A DNA stretch of 64,000 nt from positions 15,813,047 through 15,877,046 of the forward strand of contig CM067072.1 of NCBI GenBank assembly GCA_033980235.1, written 5' to 3'. The DNA is from Diadema setosum. Lineage: Eukaryota; Echinodermata; Echinoidea; Diadematoida; Diadematidae. A program made the position numbers and the translations under genes. The notes under the pieces were generated by a model that saw only the letters and a list, made by a program, of their open reading frames with translations, had not been told where the DNA came from and ran no database searches. Of this stretch, positions 61,101 through 64,000 are shown one piece after another (the first letter of the stretch is position 1; the number at the start of each line of letters is the position of its first letter).

Positions 61101-63275
61101 AAGACATAATCCTGACTTTTCTTGACAAAATAAAAAAGAGGAACAAACAAAGAGAATCAAAATATTCTATATAAACTCTCCCACCTGCCAATACTGGATA
61201 TCTCATCAAACATGCATACTGTACAATTCTAATATAAACTAAAATTTAACACTGCAGTTATAATAACTGTAAATTTGATTACATATCAAGCAACTATGTA
61301 TCCAACAATCTGTAATATCGCATTTCAAGGGTGCTCTTCAGTGAACATAAAGCAGTAAGACAGAAAATGTTTGTCATGAATATTCAAAATAATGAAAAGT
61401 TGACGTAGATGGCACTGACATTGGGATTGTACAGTATTGGTGGAGATGAGAATTGGGCTTTTAACTTTTTGCCAGATACCAAGAAAACACTTATGAAATA
61501 GTAAAGAGCATACCATTTTAAGAGGAATTCAAAGTTTATTTGATGAAGATTGGGTTTGAAATGACTGAAACATCCAAAAACAAAGTAAAACAAAGCAATC
61601 ATAATAAAAGGTGCATGGGTCCCACACTATTAGAATCGCTCTGTTTTGGATATCTCAGCCATTTCAAAACCAATTTTCATCAAATAAACGTTGAAATTCC
61701 TCATGGAATTACATGCTCTTTCATATTTCATAAGAGGTTTCTCATTATCTCACCAAAAAATGTTAGAAACCTGAAATTAGGTCTCAACCAAAACTATACG
61801 ATCCCTTTAAGTCATACTTACAACCTGTGATCCACAGACACGTTTCAAAATGTCAACACTCAATTATCATCATTCAGCAAACTACAAGAACGCCTCTCTA
61901 TTACATGTCTTAGAGTGAGTTGTCAACTTACTTCCTTCTCTGATGTCACTAGCAGTCTCCTTAAAGTGCGGCCCAATATACTCGGGGTTACTGTTTATCG
62001 ACACCAGACTCTCGCAAGACTGAGAAAGAAGACCACAAACAAAAGAAAAAGACACAAGAAATCATTTCAAGGGTAATGACACGAGGAAAAGAAAACATCT
62101 CTAGCAAAATCTTTTTAGAAGTCTTGTTGTTGTTGTTTTCAGACAAATTCACTTGCATAGATTATCTAACTTTTTGAAGTGTCAGTTCAATAATCACTTA
62201 CAATGGTACATTATCTTCTTTTTCACAATTTGATCACATACTGTAATGCAAAATGTTCCCAAATCGAGTTTAGAAAAGAAAAGCACTCTAGAAGATGATA
62301 GATGTTTGACAATAACACGAATAAACCTGTTTACTGTAATAATGCATTCAAAAGTTCTGGGTATTTACAACAAGCTATTCCATCTACCCATCCTTAATGC
62401 ATTTTACTTTACACTTTCTCTCCGGTTTGCATGCATGTAGTTGTTGCTAAGTCAAGCAAGCATGTCTTTGGCAACCTTCCCAGTTGCCAGGAACAACCGT
62501 TGATATAACTTTGGTATGTACAAGGTTCCACATTAAATTCTAAAATGTCAGGTAACCAGTCTATACTACTATCACAAGGATTGTTTTGTGAAGAAAAAAA
62601 GAAAGAAAAGAAAGAGAATATGAGGAAAGCAGAGCGTTGACAACAACAGAACATTTTGAAATAGAAGAGAGCAGGCCAAACATGCAGAGTTTGTGGTTTA
62701 AATTCCATGCCTACCCACAATATAATGGCATCACCACACAACATACCCAAAGAAAACAGGAAGAATCTTTACATTTTAAAGGAGAATATGAACGAGAGAT
62801 AAGGAGAAGATCAATGATTCCTGCATTAAAATGTTGCAACAGAAACAACTCGACAAAAATAATCTATTCAAATAAATATGCAGTATCCGCTGCCATAAGG
62901 AATCAGAACCATCAATTATTGGCTATCGAGCTGAAGCTGGGTGGTCTCGTGGATACGACAACTTTCTAGCAATCAGGAGGTCGTGGGTTCATGACTCGAG
63001 TACGTATGCACATGATTTCTATCATGACTATTACTCAAAAACACTGAAAAATCGGTGTGCATACGCATTGTACATCATGACAGGGCAATTTGTCAATCGG
63101 CGGCAAGATCAGCTATCAAGACTCACCTTGGAAGGATGGAAACCTAAATGTAACGAAGTCTGATCTATATCGCCCATTAGGTACTCCGTCACGCTATTGC
63201 TGAAGGCAAGGGCAAGGGCATCGATGACCTCGTAGAGGGCAGTCTTGTCTTTCTCTTCATTGTTGCTCGTTAAAC
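12221..63275 (-). CDS. ARHGAP29: ARHGAP29/ARHGAP45/GMIP-type F-BAR, C1, RhoGAP protein (22 exons, 5' end off the window)
   Basis: Twenty-two exons splice in a continuous frame to give the last 980 residues. Numbering these residues, an F-BAR domain spans about 95-360, including AKAWSKYSKD and MEFARSLSKLA, a charged coiled-coil and a YF-x-MQ helix near the end. A Ser-rich linker follows, then a C1 zinc finger (His508, first Cys519, motif KCRECDSYVYFNGAECE), a RhoGAP domain (about 580-760) with arginine finger Arg602 in GIYRVAG and the GSNVGIVFGPTLLKLR motif, and a low-complexity tail ending EPHFV. In this family F-BAR binds membranes and the RhoGAP domain stimulates GTP hydrolysis on RhoA-type GTPases. 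The C-terminus resembles the PDZ ligand by which ARHGAP29 binds PTPN13. An invertebrate gene may be co-orthologous to ARHGAP29, ARHGAP45 and GMIP. The symbol is chosen for the PDZ-like tail. The N-terminal exons lie beyond 64000. Confidence 0.93.
13076..13315 (-). CDS. ARHGAP29: RhoGAP gene, window exon 21
   Basis: Acceptor AATTCAAAAG, donor GATG|GTAAGG. It encodes a low-complexity Ser/Thr/Pro region (THLTPASPTPHSSRSN, PPTPQTTSPLPAA) followed by a basic stretch (NERRRRNRQNARLKNG) and SSDED, which could be a nuclear-localisation-like or phosphorylation region. Phase is consistent on both sides. Confidence 0.88.
13739..13814 (-). CDS. ARHGAP29: RhoGAP gene, window exon 20
   Basis: Acceptor CTCGTTGCAG, donor AGAG|GTCAGT. 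It encodes 25 residues (IFGPQETPVEDFHTDDAPSS...) just after the RhoGAP domain. They are acidic and likely unstructured. Confidence 0.82.
14311..14476. repeat. Foldback hairpin, probable MITE core
   Basis: Two arms of about 65-70 bases are near-complementary. One runs from the AACAGTGTATGG side through TTTCGCACTCGGTGAAAGATG, and its mirror contains CATCTTTCACC-like sequence. The loop region holds TTCAACTCGGCTTCGCCTAG. The CG-rich block just to the left (13965-14200) may belong to the same element, but I could not define its ends. Confidence 0.6.
14975..15059 (-). CDS. ARHGAP29: RhoGAP gene, window exon 19 (end of RhoGAP domain)
   Basis: Acceptor TTATTACACAG, donor GAG|GTATGC. It encodes the last helix of the RhoGAP domain (SSLDALIDMNHHTRAIELM), matching the family pattern of a helix after the FGPTLL motif. 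Confidence 0.9.
15736..15813 (-). CDS. ARHGAP29: RhoGAP gene, window exon 18
   Basis: Acceptor CTATTTCGCAG, donor CTGAG|GTGAGA. It encodes VADEPLNHMSGSNVGIVFGP, which holds the conserved RhoGAP motif with the Asn of SNVGIVFGPTLL that contacts the bound GTPase region. Confidence 0.93.
16292..16476 (-). CDS. ARHGAP29: RhoGAP gene, window exon 17
   Basis: Acceptor TGATCACGCAG, donor AAACG|GTGAGT. It encodes LPEPLLTFDLYPDFIAAAKD and the helix pair up to HAQTTKALMYHLK. LPEPL(L/I) is a core RhoGAP motif that continues the LRQ from the preceding exon. Confidence 0.94.
16759..16896 (-). CDS. ARHGAP29: RhoGAP gene, window exon 16 (arginine finger)
   Basis: Acceptor CCACTTTGCAG, donor CAG|GTAAGG. It begins GIYRVAGLKVKVEKLCQTFE, with the catalytic arginine in GIYR, and ends STLKLYLRQ. 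The catalytic residue is intact, so an active GAP is expected. Confidence 0.95.
17468..17799 (-). CDS. ARHGAP29: RhoGAP gene, window exon 15 (C1 domain)
   Basis: Acceptor CCCCACTCCTCAG, donor AAG|GTATGA. It carries the complete C1 zinc finger: His, then C-x2-C, C-x2-C, H-x2-C and a final Cys before GGKRLMG. The start of the RhoGAP domain follows (VPFILTKCISEIDKRALTVK). The spacing and sequence match the atypical C1 of the ARHGAP29/45 family. Confidence 0.96.
18591..18800 (-). CDS. ARHGAP29: RhoGAP gene, window exon 14 (Ser-rich linker)
   Basis: Acceptor CCCCTATCCAG, donor CTCAA|GTGAGT. It encodes a 70-residue linker with clustered Ser (SDSESISGSSTKSASPSNSP) and acidic patches between F-BAR and C1. 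It is likely disordered and phosphorylated. Confidence 0.88.
19304..19410 (-). CDS. ARHGAP29: RhoGAP gene, window exon 13
   Basis: Acceptor TTTCCCTCCCAG, donor TCTG|GTAAAT. It encodes STLHRERKASSQSYDSFEDD and a Ser/Arg-rich end. RKASSQSYDSF looks like a basophilic kinase site. Phases match exons 12 and 14. Confidence 0.85.
19768..20020. repeat. GGA/GAA polypurine microsatellite
   Basis: About 250 bases are almost pure purine on the + strand, built of GGA, GAA and GGAAGA units. It lies in the intron between exons 13 and 12, about 0.2 kb from an exon. The Glu-rich and Pro/Ser/Leu-rich open frames across it are repeat artefacts. Confidence 0.95.
20231..20370 (-). CDS. ARHGAP29: RhoGAP gene, window exon 12 (end of F-BAR)
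   Basis: Acceptor GTACATGTGCAG, donor AATGT|GTGAGT. It encodes FQTLCEQIKAYEPGLQFSQY and HHRRFMSGHTLQDVEPFVFE. The family shows the equivalent LCE-x-x-KxYxPGxQ(Y/F) segment just after the last F-BAR helix. Confidence 0.92.
20423..20804. mobile_element. TTAA-flanked palindromic MITE, family P1, copy 2
   Basis: It starts AGGGATGGTACAGTATTGG and ends ACTATACGATCCCT, with TTAA on each side (20419-20422, 20805-20808). The interior is the same near-palindrome as the copy at 5824. Confidence 0.85.
20957..21515. mobile_element. TTAA-flanked palindromic MITE, family P2
   Basis: Inverted ends AGGACAAGTCCACCTTCATT and (opposite strand) AGGACAAGTTCACCTTCATT extend inward through AACATAAG and the AGAATGCAGCAATATTAGTA block. 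TTAA lies at 20953-20956 and 21516-21519. At 559 bp it has no coding capacity. Confidence 0.85.
22333..22389 (-). CDS. ARHGAP29: RhoGAP gene, window exon 11
   Basis: Acceptor CAACCAATTAG, donor CAG|GTAAAC. A 19-codon exon (VTHSYFQMQHSLSAPAPVQ) corresponding to the SYYQMMHMQ-type segment of the mammalian paralogues. Confidence 0.9.
23498..23557 (-). CDS. ARHGAP29: RhoGAP gene, window exon 10
   Basis: Acceptor CTACCTCACAG, donor GCC|GTAAGT. A 20-codon helical F-BAR exon (QKLLVQLRELVFMCDQTMKA), aligning with the family segment that ends SDQTIKSA. Confidence 0.88.
23820..23912. repeat. G-run and C-run pair
   Basis: A run of about 12 G (near 23851) and a run of about 17 C (near 23894) are separated by about 40 bases and could pair. 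Simple low-complexity DNA in the intron upstream of exon 10. Confidence 0.7.
24251..27523. promoter_or_regulatory. Cluster of DR1 nuclear-receptor-type motifs
   Basis: Exact TGACCTTTGACC occurs at 24251, 24400, 24815, 24964, 26725 and 27512, with near matches at about 26575 and 27363. This is a direct repeat of the AGGTCA half-site with one base spacing, the preferred site of RXR, HNF4 and COUP-TF type receptors. The motifs lie at fixed places in the repeat modules. Binding is not shown. Confidence 0.5.
25533..28733. promoter_or_regulatory. Cluster of palindromic CRE motifs (TGACGTCA)
   Basis: Exact TGACGTCA occurs at 25533, 25784, 26166, 26177, 28081, 28332, 28715 and 28726, four in each tandem copy, the last two of each copy 11 bases apart. 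This is the full CREB/ATF consensus. It comes with the mobile element, and its function in this intron is unknown. Confidence 0.5.
29018..29057. repeat. TG microsatellite followed by a T-run
   Basis: (TG)n followed by about 19 T and GAGGGGGGC, in the intron between exons 10 and 9. Confidence 0.8.
29304..29381 (-). CDS. ARHGAP29: RhoGAP gene, window exon 9
   Basis: Acceptor TGTCCCACCAG, donor AAG|GTAAAG. It encodes the F-BAR helix AQEAKSTYQACIAEANNKQQ followed by ELLKTK, aligning with the AEEAMATYRTCVADA region of ARHGAP45. Its upstream intron begins with a GC donor. Confidence 0.92.
30457..30778. mobile_element. hAT-type MITE with 8-bp target duplication
   Basis: Terminal inverted repeats CAGGGCTCGACACTAAC at both ends, flanked by an exact 8-bp direct repeat GTATAATG (30449-30456 and 30779-30786). 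CAGGG ends and 8-bp duplications define hAT elements. The interior has several copies of TTTTGGTGGCCCG. At 322 bp it is non-autonomous. Possible relics of the family occur near 40018-40080 and 45478-45556. Confidence 0.9.
31524..31939. mobile_element. TTAA-flanked palindromic MITE, family P1, diverged copy 3
   Basis: It starts AGGGATGGTACAGTTTTGGT and ends ACTATACCATTCCT with TTAA on both sides (31520-31523, 31940-31943). A (TG)n tract of about 32 bases has grown inside the left arm, and the centre differs (TAATAAAATTTGAC...). It lies only about 50 bases from exon 8. Confidence 0.8.
31990..32169 (-). CDS. ARHGAP29: RhoGAP gene, window exon 8 (followed by a GC donor)
   Basis: Acceptor CTCCTTTCGCAG; 60 codons rich in Lys, Glu and Arg, from NDCRANLEKFRQLFYTRF to LDKRKKAADEALAK. 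The exon must end at AAAG|GCAAGA because the next family residues (AQEAKSTYQ) continue there. GC followed by AAGA is the normal context of GC-AG introns. Reading past it would add about 20 residues before a stop. Confidence 0.9.
33295..33375 (-). CDS. ARHGAP29: RhoGAP gene, window exon 7
   Basis: Acceptor TATGAATAG, donor ATG|GTAAGT. Twenty-seven codons, QLDARRAEHDKKRKSIRMQW and NTIKKEM, part of the long charged F-BAR helix (family LRRLEHEKRRKEIKEAW). A second AG seven bases downstream would break the frame. Confidence 0.9.
33667..33707. repeat. Poly-T tract
   Basis: An almost uninterrupted run of about 38 T, in the intron between exons 7 and 6. The Phe-rich and Lys-rich frames across it are artefacts. 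Confidence 0.95.
34003..34106. repeat. CAA/CAG trinucleotide microsatellite
   Basis: About 33 units of CAA with a few CAG and CGA interruptions. The poly-Val, poly-Cys and related frames that cross it are artefacts. Confidence 0.95.
34322..34387 (-). CDS. ARHGAP29: RhoGAP gene, window exon 6
   Basis: Acceptor CTTTATTCCCAG, donor GAG|GTGAGT. Twenty-two codons, DIEYANNCDATYTQIQGHKF then VE. It matches the family LEQD(L/I)E(F/Y) region of the F-BAR domain. Confidence 0.9.
34731..34788. repeat. Short duplicated block, copy 1
   Basis: The block CAGCCTAATCAAGGGAATAT...AGACAGAAACTTTGTTTAG recurs in the same orientation at 37994-38050 with few differences. It may be a fragment of a larger interspersed repeat. 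Confidence 0.6.
35210..35254 (-). CDS. ARHGAP29: RhoGAP gene, window exon 5
   Basis: Acceptor TTCTGCTGCAG, donor CAC|GTGAGT. Only 15 codons (TYLPFQSTYLMSLEH), aligning without gap to the MPLLSIYSLALEQ segment of ARHGAP45. The ungapped match shows that no exon is missing in the 20.6-kb intron upstream of it. Confidence 0.9.
36030..36200. repeat. Fragment of a CTGTAAAA-type, TTCGCG-rich repeat
   Basis: ATTACTGTAAAACAC is followed by several TTTTCGCGAATTCG / TTTCGCGAATC motifs. The style matches the complete TA-flanked MITE at 54603-54814. A right end is not visible because the P1 MITE at 36212 follows. Confidence 0.4.
36212..36593. mobile_element. TTAA-flanked palindromic MITE, family P1, copy 4
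   Basis: It starts AGGGCTGGTACAGTATTGG and ends ACTATACGATCCCT, TTAA on each side (36208-36211, 36594-36597). Same length (382 bp) and orientation as copy 2. Confidence 0.85.
37265..37640. repeat. Interspersed repeat R, intact copy
   Basis: It aligns by eye with 49045-49480: both contain a GTGATTTGAAAAATGTT-like start, GATGCATA, AATAAAGCCTA(A/G)AATATA(A/G)GGAGAT, and GATTCAATTTTT followed by GGTTGTTTCTAT. The second copy is interrupted by TTCGG-type repeats. Repeat class unknown. Confidence 0.55.
38738..39120. mobile_element. TTAA-flanked palindromic MITE, family P1, copy 5 (opposite orientation)
   Basis: It starts AGGGATCGTATAGTTTGG and ends ACTGTACCACCCCT with TTAA on each side (38734-38737, 39121-39124). 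Inverted relative to copies 2 and 4, with the same centre. Confidence 0.85.
40040..42139 (+). repeat. About 80-bp tandem subrepeats, left arm of the foldback element
   Basis: About 25 diverged units built of TTCGGAA(A/G)T(A/G)AATA(A/G)CA, then AACATTC(A/G)GCTCCG, GATG(C/A)TAAAATAAATGTC and GGATGTTTGCTTTTACG. Dispersed stops and shifting unit length show it is non-coding. Confidence 0.9.
42140..44919. mobile_element. hAT-like element nested in the foldback arm
   Basis: Inverted ends CAGAGCTGCCAACC (left) and GGTTGGCAGCTCTG (right), with partial extension through TTC.GAA. The same 80-bp subrepeats resume on both sides (CTCCGTATACGA before, GTACAATGCTAACATAA after), so the 2.78-kb segment was inserted later. 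CAGAG ends fit hAT elements. The flanks suggest an imperfect 8-bp duplication. No transposase motif was recognised in its frames. Confidence 0.7.
44920..45240 (+). repeat. Continuation of the 80-bp subrepeats after the nested element
   Basis: Four further units in the same orientation as 40040-42139, with GGTAA(C/T)ATTC(A/G)GCTCCGTAA and TTGCTTTTA motifs. Confidence 0.85.
45992..46777 (-). mobile_element. piggyBac-like MITE, copy B (complete)
   Basis: Perfect 16-bp terminal inverted repeats CCCTATTCTAACTGGG, flanked by TTAA on both sides (45988-45991 and 46778-46781). Long C or G tracts lie just inside each end. The interior matches the copy at 1-598 in inverted orientation. At 786 bp there is no transposase. 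It sits inside the foldback element. Confidence 0.9.
49045..49480. repeat. Interspersed repeat R, copy interrupted by TTCGG repeats
   Basis: Homologous by eye to 37265-37640. Between TTTCTCTTATAG and CATACGGATTCAATTTTT it contains extra AACGAACCTTCGG units (about 49200-49375) that the other copy lacks. Confidence 0.5.
49667..49855. mobile_element. Small hAT-type MITE (CAGGGGCGGATCC ends)
   Basis: Inverted ends CAGGGGCGGATCCAGGAA and CTTGGATCCGCCCCTG, 189 bp, with T, G and C runs inside. The flanks share CGTAA but no exact 8-bp duplication is seen. Ends of this kind belong to the hAT group. Confidence 0.75.
50515..50885. repeat. AACGAACCTTCGG tandem repeat island, arranged head to head
   Basis: The left half (to about 50745) reads GGTTCGTTATTCCGAA repeatedly; the right half reads AACGAACCTTCGGAATAACG. 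Together they form a large imperfect palindrome with many Phe-Asp-like frames but no gene. Related islands lie at 49200-49375 and 52440-52680. Confidence 0.8.
52255..52910. repeat. GCAGCGATCGATGTCGAAGG tandem repeats
   Basis: Diverged units of about 40-60 bp with CGATCGA(C/T)GTCGAAGGTTGATAAA. A third TTCGG island (52440-52680) is inserted in or mixed with them. Confidence 0.7.
52920..54010 (-). repeat. About 80-bp tandem subrepeats, right (inverted) arm of the foldback element
   Basis: About 14 units reading CATCCGACATTTATTTTAGC, ATC(T/G)TCCGGAGC, GAATGTTA(T/C)TG(C/T)TATT and TTTCGAA on the + strand, the complement of the left-arm unit. Confidence 0.9.
54603..54814. mobile_element. TA-flanked MITE with CTGTAAAAGTGG ends
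   Basis: Inverted ends CTGTAAAAGTGGAAAT and ATATCCACTTTTACAG, each followed by a TA dinucleotide (54601-54602, 54815-54816). The interior is rich in TTCGCG/CGCGAAAA. TA targeting fits Tc1/mariner/pogo-type MITEs. Confidence 0.75.
55868..55932 (-). CDS. ARHGAP29: RhoGAP gene, window exon 4
   Basis: Acceptor CTTCGCCCCGCAG, donor GAG|GTAAGT. It encodes MEFARSLSKLAATTRPVLRE, the conserved E(L/M)EFAK-x-(V/L)SKLA helix of the F-BAR domain, plus a final Glu. Confidence 0.93.
56463..56816. mobile_element. TTAA-flanked full-length palindromic MITE, family P3
   Basis: The element is almost a perfect inverted repeat: AGGGGAAGGCTAGTAACTGA at one end is mirrored at the other, and complementarity runs to a short centre near CCAGGTTAGCGTCCCTGG. 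TTAA flanks at 56459-56462 and 56817-56820. Very high arm identity suggests recent activity or gene conversion. Confidence 0.9.
58010..58182 (-). mobile_element. tRNA-derived SINE
   Basis: On the - strand the head has pol III box A (TTAGCTCAGTGG) and box B (GGGTTCAGATCCC), an anticodon-arm-like CTGCCTTGTAAGCAG (TGT, Thr-like) and a poor acceptor stem, so it is not a functional tRNA. A unique body of about 90 bases follows, then an A-rich tail (A13 then GTGAAAAAA). This order is typical of a tRNA-derived SINE. Confidence 0.65.
58183..58231. repeat. (TTTTG)n microsatellite
   Basis: About nine consecutive TTTTG units just upstream (- strand sense) of the SINE head. Confidence 0.95.
58424..58561 (-). 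CDS. ARHGAP29: RhoGAP gene, window exon 3 (start of F-BAR)
   Basis: Acceptor CTCCTCACCAG, donor CTCG|GTGAGT. It encodes QLNSEEIDAWLMQLEGGVDL and ALERAKAWSKYSKDVILYVE. The AKAWS(K/R)Y-K motif is diagnostic of the ARHGAP29/45/GMIP F-BAR. Confidence 0.94.
60475..60530. repeat. G-rich tract
   Basis: AGGAGGGGGTGGGG, a run of about 14 G, then TTGGGGGAGGGATGAGGAGGG. Low complexity, with G-quadruplex potential. Confidence 0.8.
61423..61806. mobile_element. Palindromic MITE, family P1, copy 6 (left end eroded)
   Basis: The right end ACTATACGATCCCT is followed by TTAA (61807-61810). The left end reads GGGATTGTACAGTATTGG with the TTAA lost. The body matches the other P1 copies. Confidence 0.8.
61932..62019 (-). 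CDS. ARHGAP29: RhoGAP gene, window exon 2
   Basis: Acceptor CTTTCTCAG, donor GGAA|GTAAGT. Twenty-nine codons, SCESLVSINSNPEYIGPHFK then ETASDIREG, N-terminal to the F-BAR domain. Both phases match the neighbouring exons. Confidence 0.87.
62020..63126 (-). other. ARHGAP29: Intron 1 (of those in the window) of the RhoGAP gene
   Basis: AT-rich sequence. The only notable feature is a tRNA-like patch at about 62938-63003 on the + strand. No coding signal was seen. Confidence 0.65.
62938..63003 (+). repeat. tRNA-like patch, possible SINE head relic
   Basis: GGTGGTCTCGTGGATACGAC resembles a degenerate box A region and GGTCGTGGGTTCATGACTCG a degenerate box B. The arms do not fold into a sound tRNA, so this is at best a decayed SINE head. 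Confidence 0.3.
63127..63275 (-). CDS. ARHGAP29: RhoGAP gene, window exon 1 (first exon inside the window)
   Basis: Acceptor GTTCTTGCCCAG, donor AAG|GTGAGT. It begins with two bases of a split codon, then LTSNNEEKDKTALYEVIDAL and ALAFSNSVTEYLMGDIDQTS. An acceptor at its 5' side shows that more upstream coding exons exist outside the window. Confidence 0.88.
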
Positions 63276-64000
63276 CTGGGCAAGAACAGCGTAAAGACAG
63301 CGAAAGAATAAACTGTAAAATCTGTTTTCCTTCAACTTCAAGAAGTGCAAGGTTATCAGCCTTGACATAATATAAATTAATATTTCTATTCCTTCAAAGC
63401 TGATCTACTCTAAGTATATTATTTCTGAGCATTCAAACATACAGGCAAAGAAAGAATTATGTAACAACATTGTATCAGCTGCAATTAAAAAACAACAACA
63501 ATATGTTTGATATAATCAGTCACAACAGTGGCAATTGCAATTTATAACAGAAATAGTTGCAAATAATGATTTTACCCTTAAACCACAAATTCTAACAAAG
63601 CCTCACAAGGAAATTTCCGCTCCAGAATCAAGTTTTAATTATGCGGTGAACATGCCCTCCAACTGTTTCCCAATTGTCACATGGTCCATATGGATGGAGA
63701 TTGCAGAGATACTACTGGAATGCAAACCACTGGATCATTCATGTTTCACCAACATCCTAGAGATGTTATCAAAAGGATTACCATTTCAATACCTCAAGAG
63801 CAAACTTGGTGATATCAAGTTTTGTATTGAACCAAATCTTTAAAAGAAAAATGACCAAAACCAATAAAACACAAAAACCATGTATCCGTTGAAAAAAAGG
63901 ATTGATGAAAACCTGAGGATATCACATTCAAGTTTGTTGGGTCTCTTTGTTAACAAAAAGCAATAACAAAACTGCATATGTGACCCGCTACAACAAAATG
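63276..64000 (-). other. ARHGAP29: Start of the next upstream intron of the RhoGAP gene
   Basis: AT-rich sequence after the exon 1 acceptor. I see no further exon; an open frame of about 100 codons on the + strand at 63535-63843 lacks splice signals or a recognisable product. Confidence 0.6.

Larger units (their letters stand above)
58562..61931 (-). other. ARHGAP29: Intron 2 of the RhoGAP gene
   Basis: It contains a P1 MITE at 61423-61806 and a G-rich tract near 60475-60530. The rest is AT-rich sequence without recognisable genes. Confidence 0.75.

Noticed and set aside
20412..61602. Recurring open frames containing SKPDFHQINFEFL and KWYALYYIISGFL at 20412, 36123, 38870 and 61384
   Set aside because: They are translations of the P1 palindromic MITE and recur only because the element does. 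There is no start context, no domain, and the same DNA is open in both directions.
63535..63843. A 102-codon + strand frame near the right edge
   Set aside because: No splice signals, no homology seen, and it lies antisense in an intron.

Overview
This is animal nuclear DNA: AT-rich, with large introns, GT-AG splice sites, microsatellites and many DNA-transposon remnants. The mix of palindromic MITEs, a large foldback element built of tandem subrepeats, and divergence from the vertebrate proteins suggests a marine invertebrate deuterostome, most likely an echinoderm such as a sea urchin. That species call is inference; the window itself does not name the organism.

Two protein genes are recognised with confidence and they converge tail to tail. 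At the left, on the + strand, lie the last three coding exons of RCL1 (671-2831), the nucleolar RNA-terminal-phosphate-cyclase-like factor needed for 18S rRNA maturation. On the - strand, 22 phase-consistent coding exons (63275 down to 12221) encode the last 980 residues of an ARHGAP29/ARHGAP45/GMIP-type protein: F-BAR domain, Ser-rich linker, C1 zinc finger, RhoGAP domain, Ser/Pro-rich tail and a C-terminal PDZ-ligand-like EPHFV. Its 5' exons lie beyond the right edge. Every exon junction was read from the sequence and the reading frame stays open throughout. One intron uses a GC donor.

Between the two genes (2832-12220) are a pogo/Tigger-like element, a palindromic MITE, and weaker exon-like pieces. 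The most interesting of these are three - strand segments at 10910-9590 whose splice phases match; I could not identify that protein.

The introns are dominated by mobile DNA. Intron 4 of the RhoGAP gene (35255-55867, 20.6 kb) holds a 14.7-kb foldback element (39550-54286) with 23-bp exact terminal inverted repeats and opposed arms of about 80-bp tandem subrepeats. It was itself invaded by a 2.8-kb hAT-like element, a TTAA-flanked piggyBac-like MITE, a small hAT MITE and islands of an AACGAACCTTCGG repeat. Intron 9 holds a 4.9-kb head-to-tail tandem element ending in a hairpin (24030-28927) that carries many nuclear-receptor DR1 and CRE motifs. At least three unrelated palindromic families are flanked by TTAA. 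A tRNA-derived SINE and simple repeats complete the picture.
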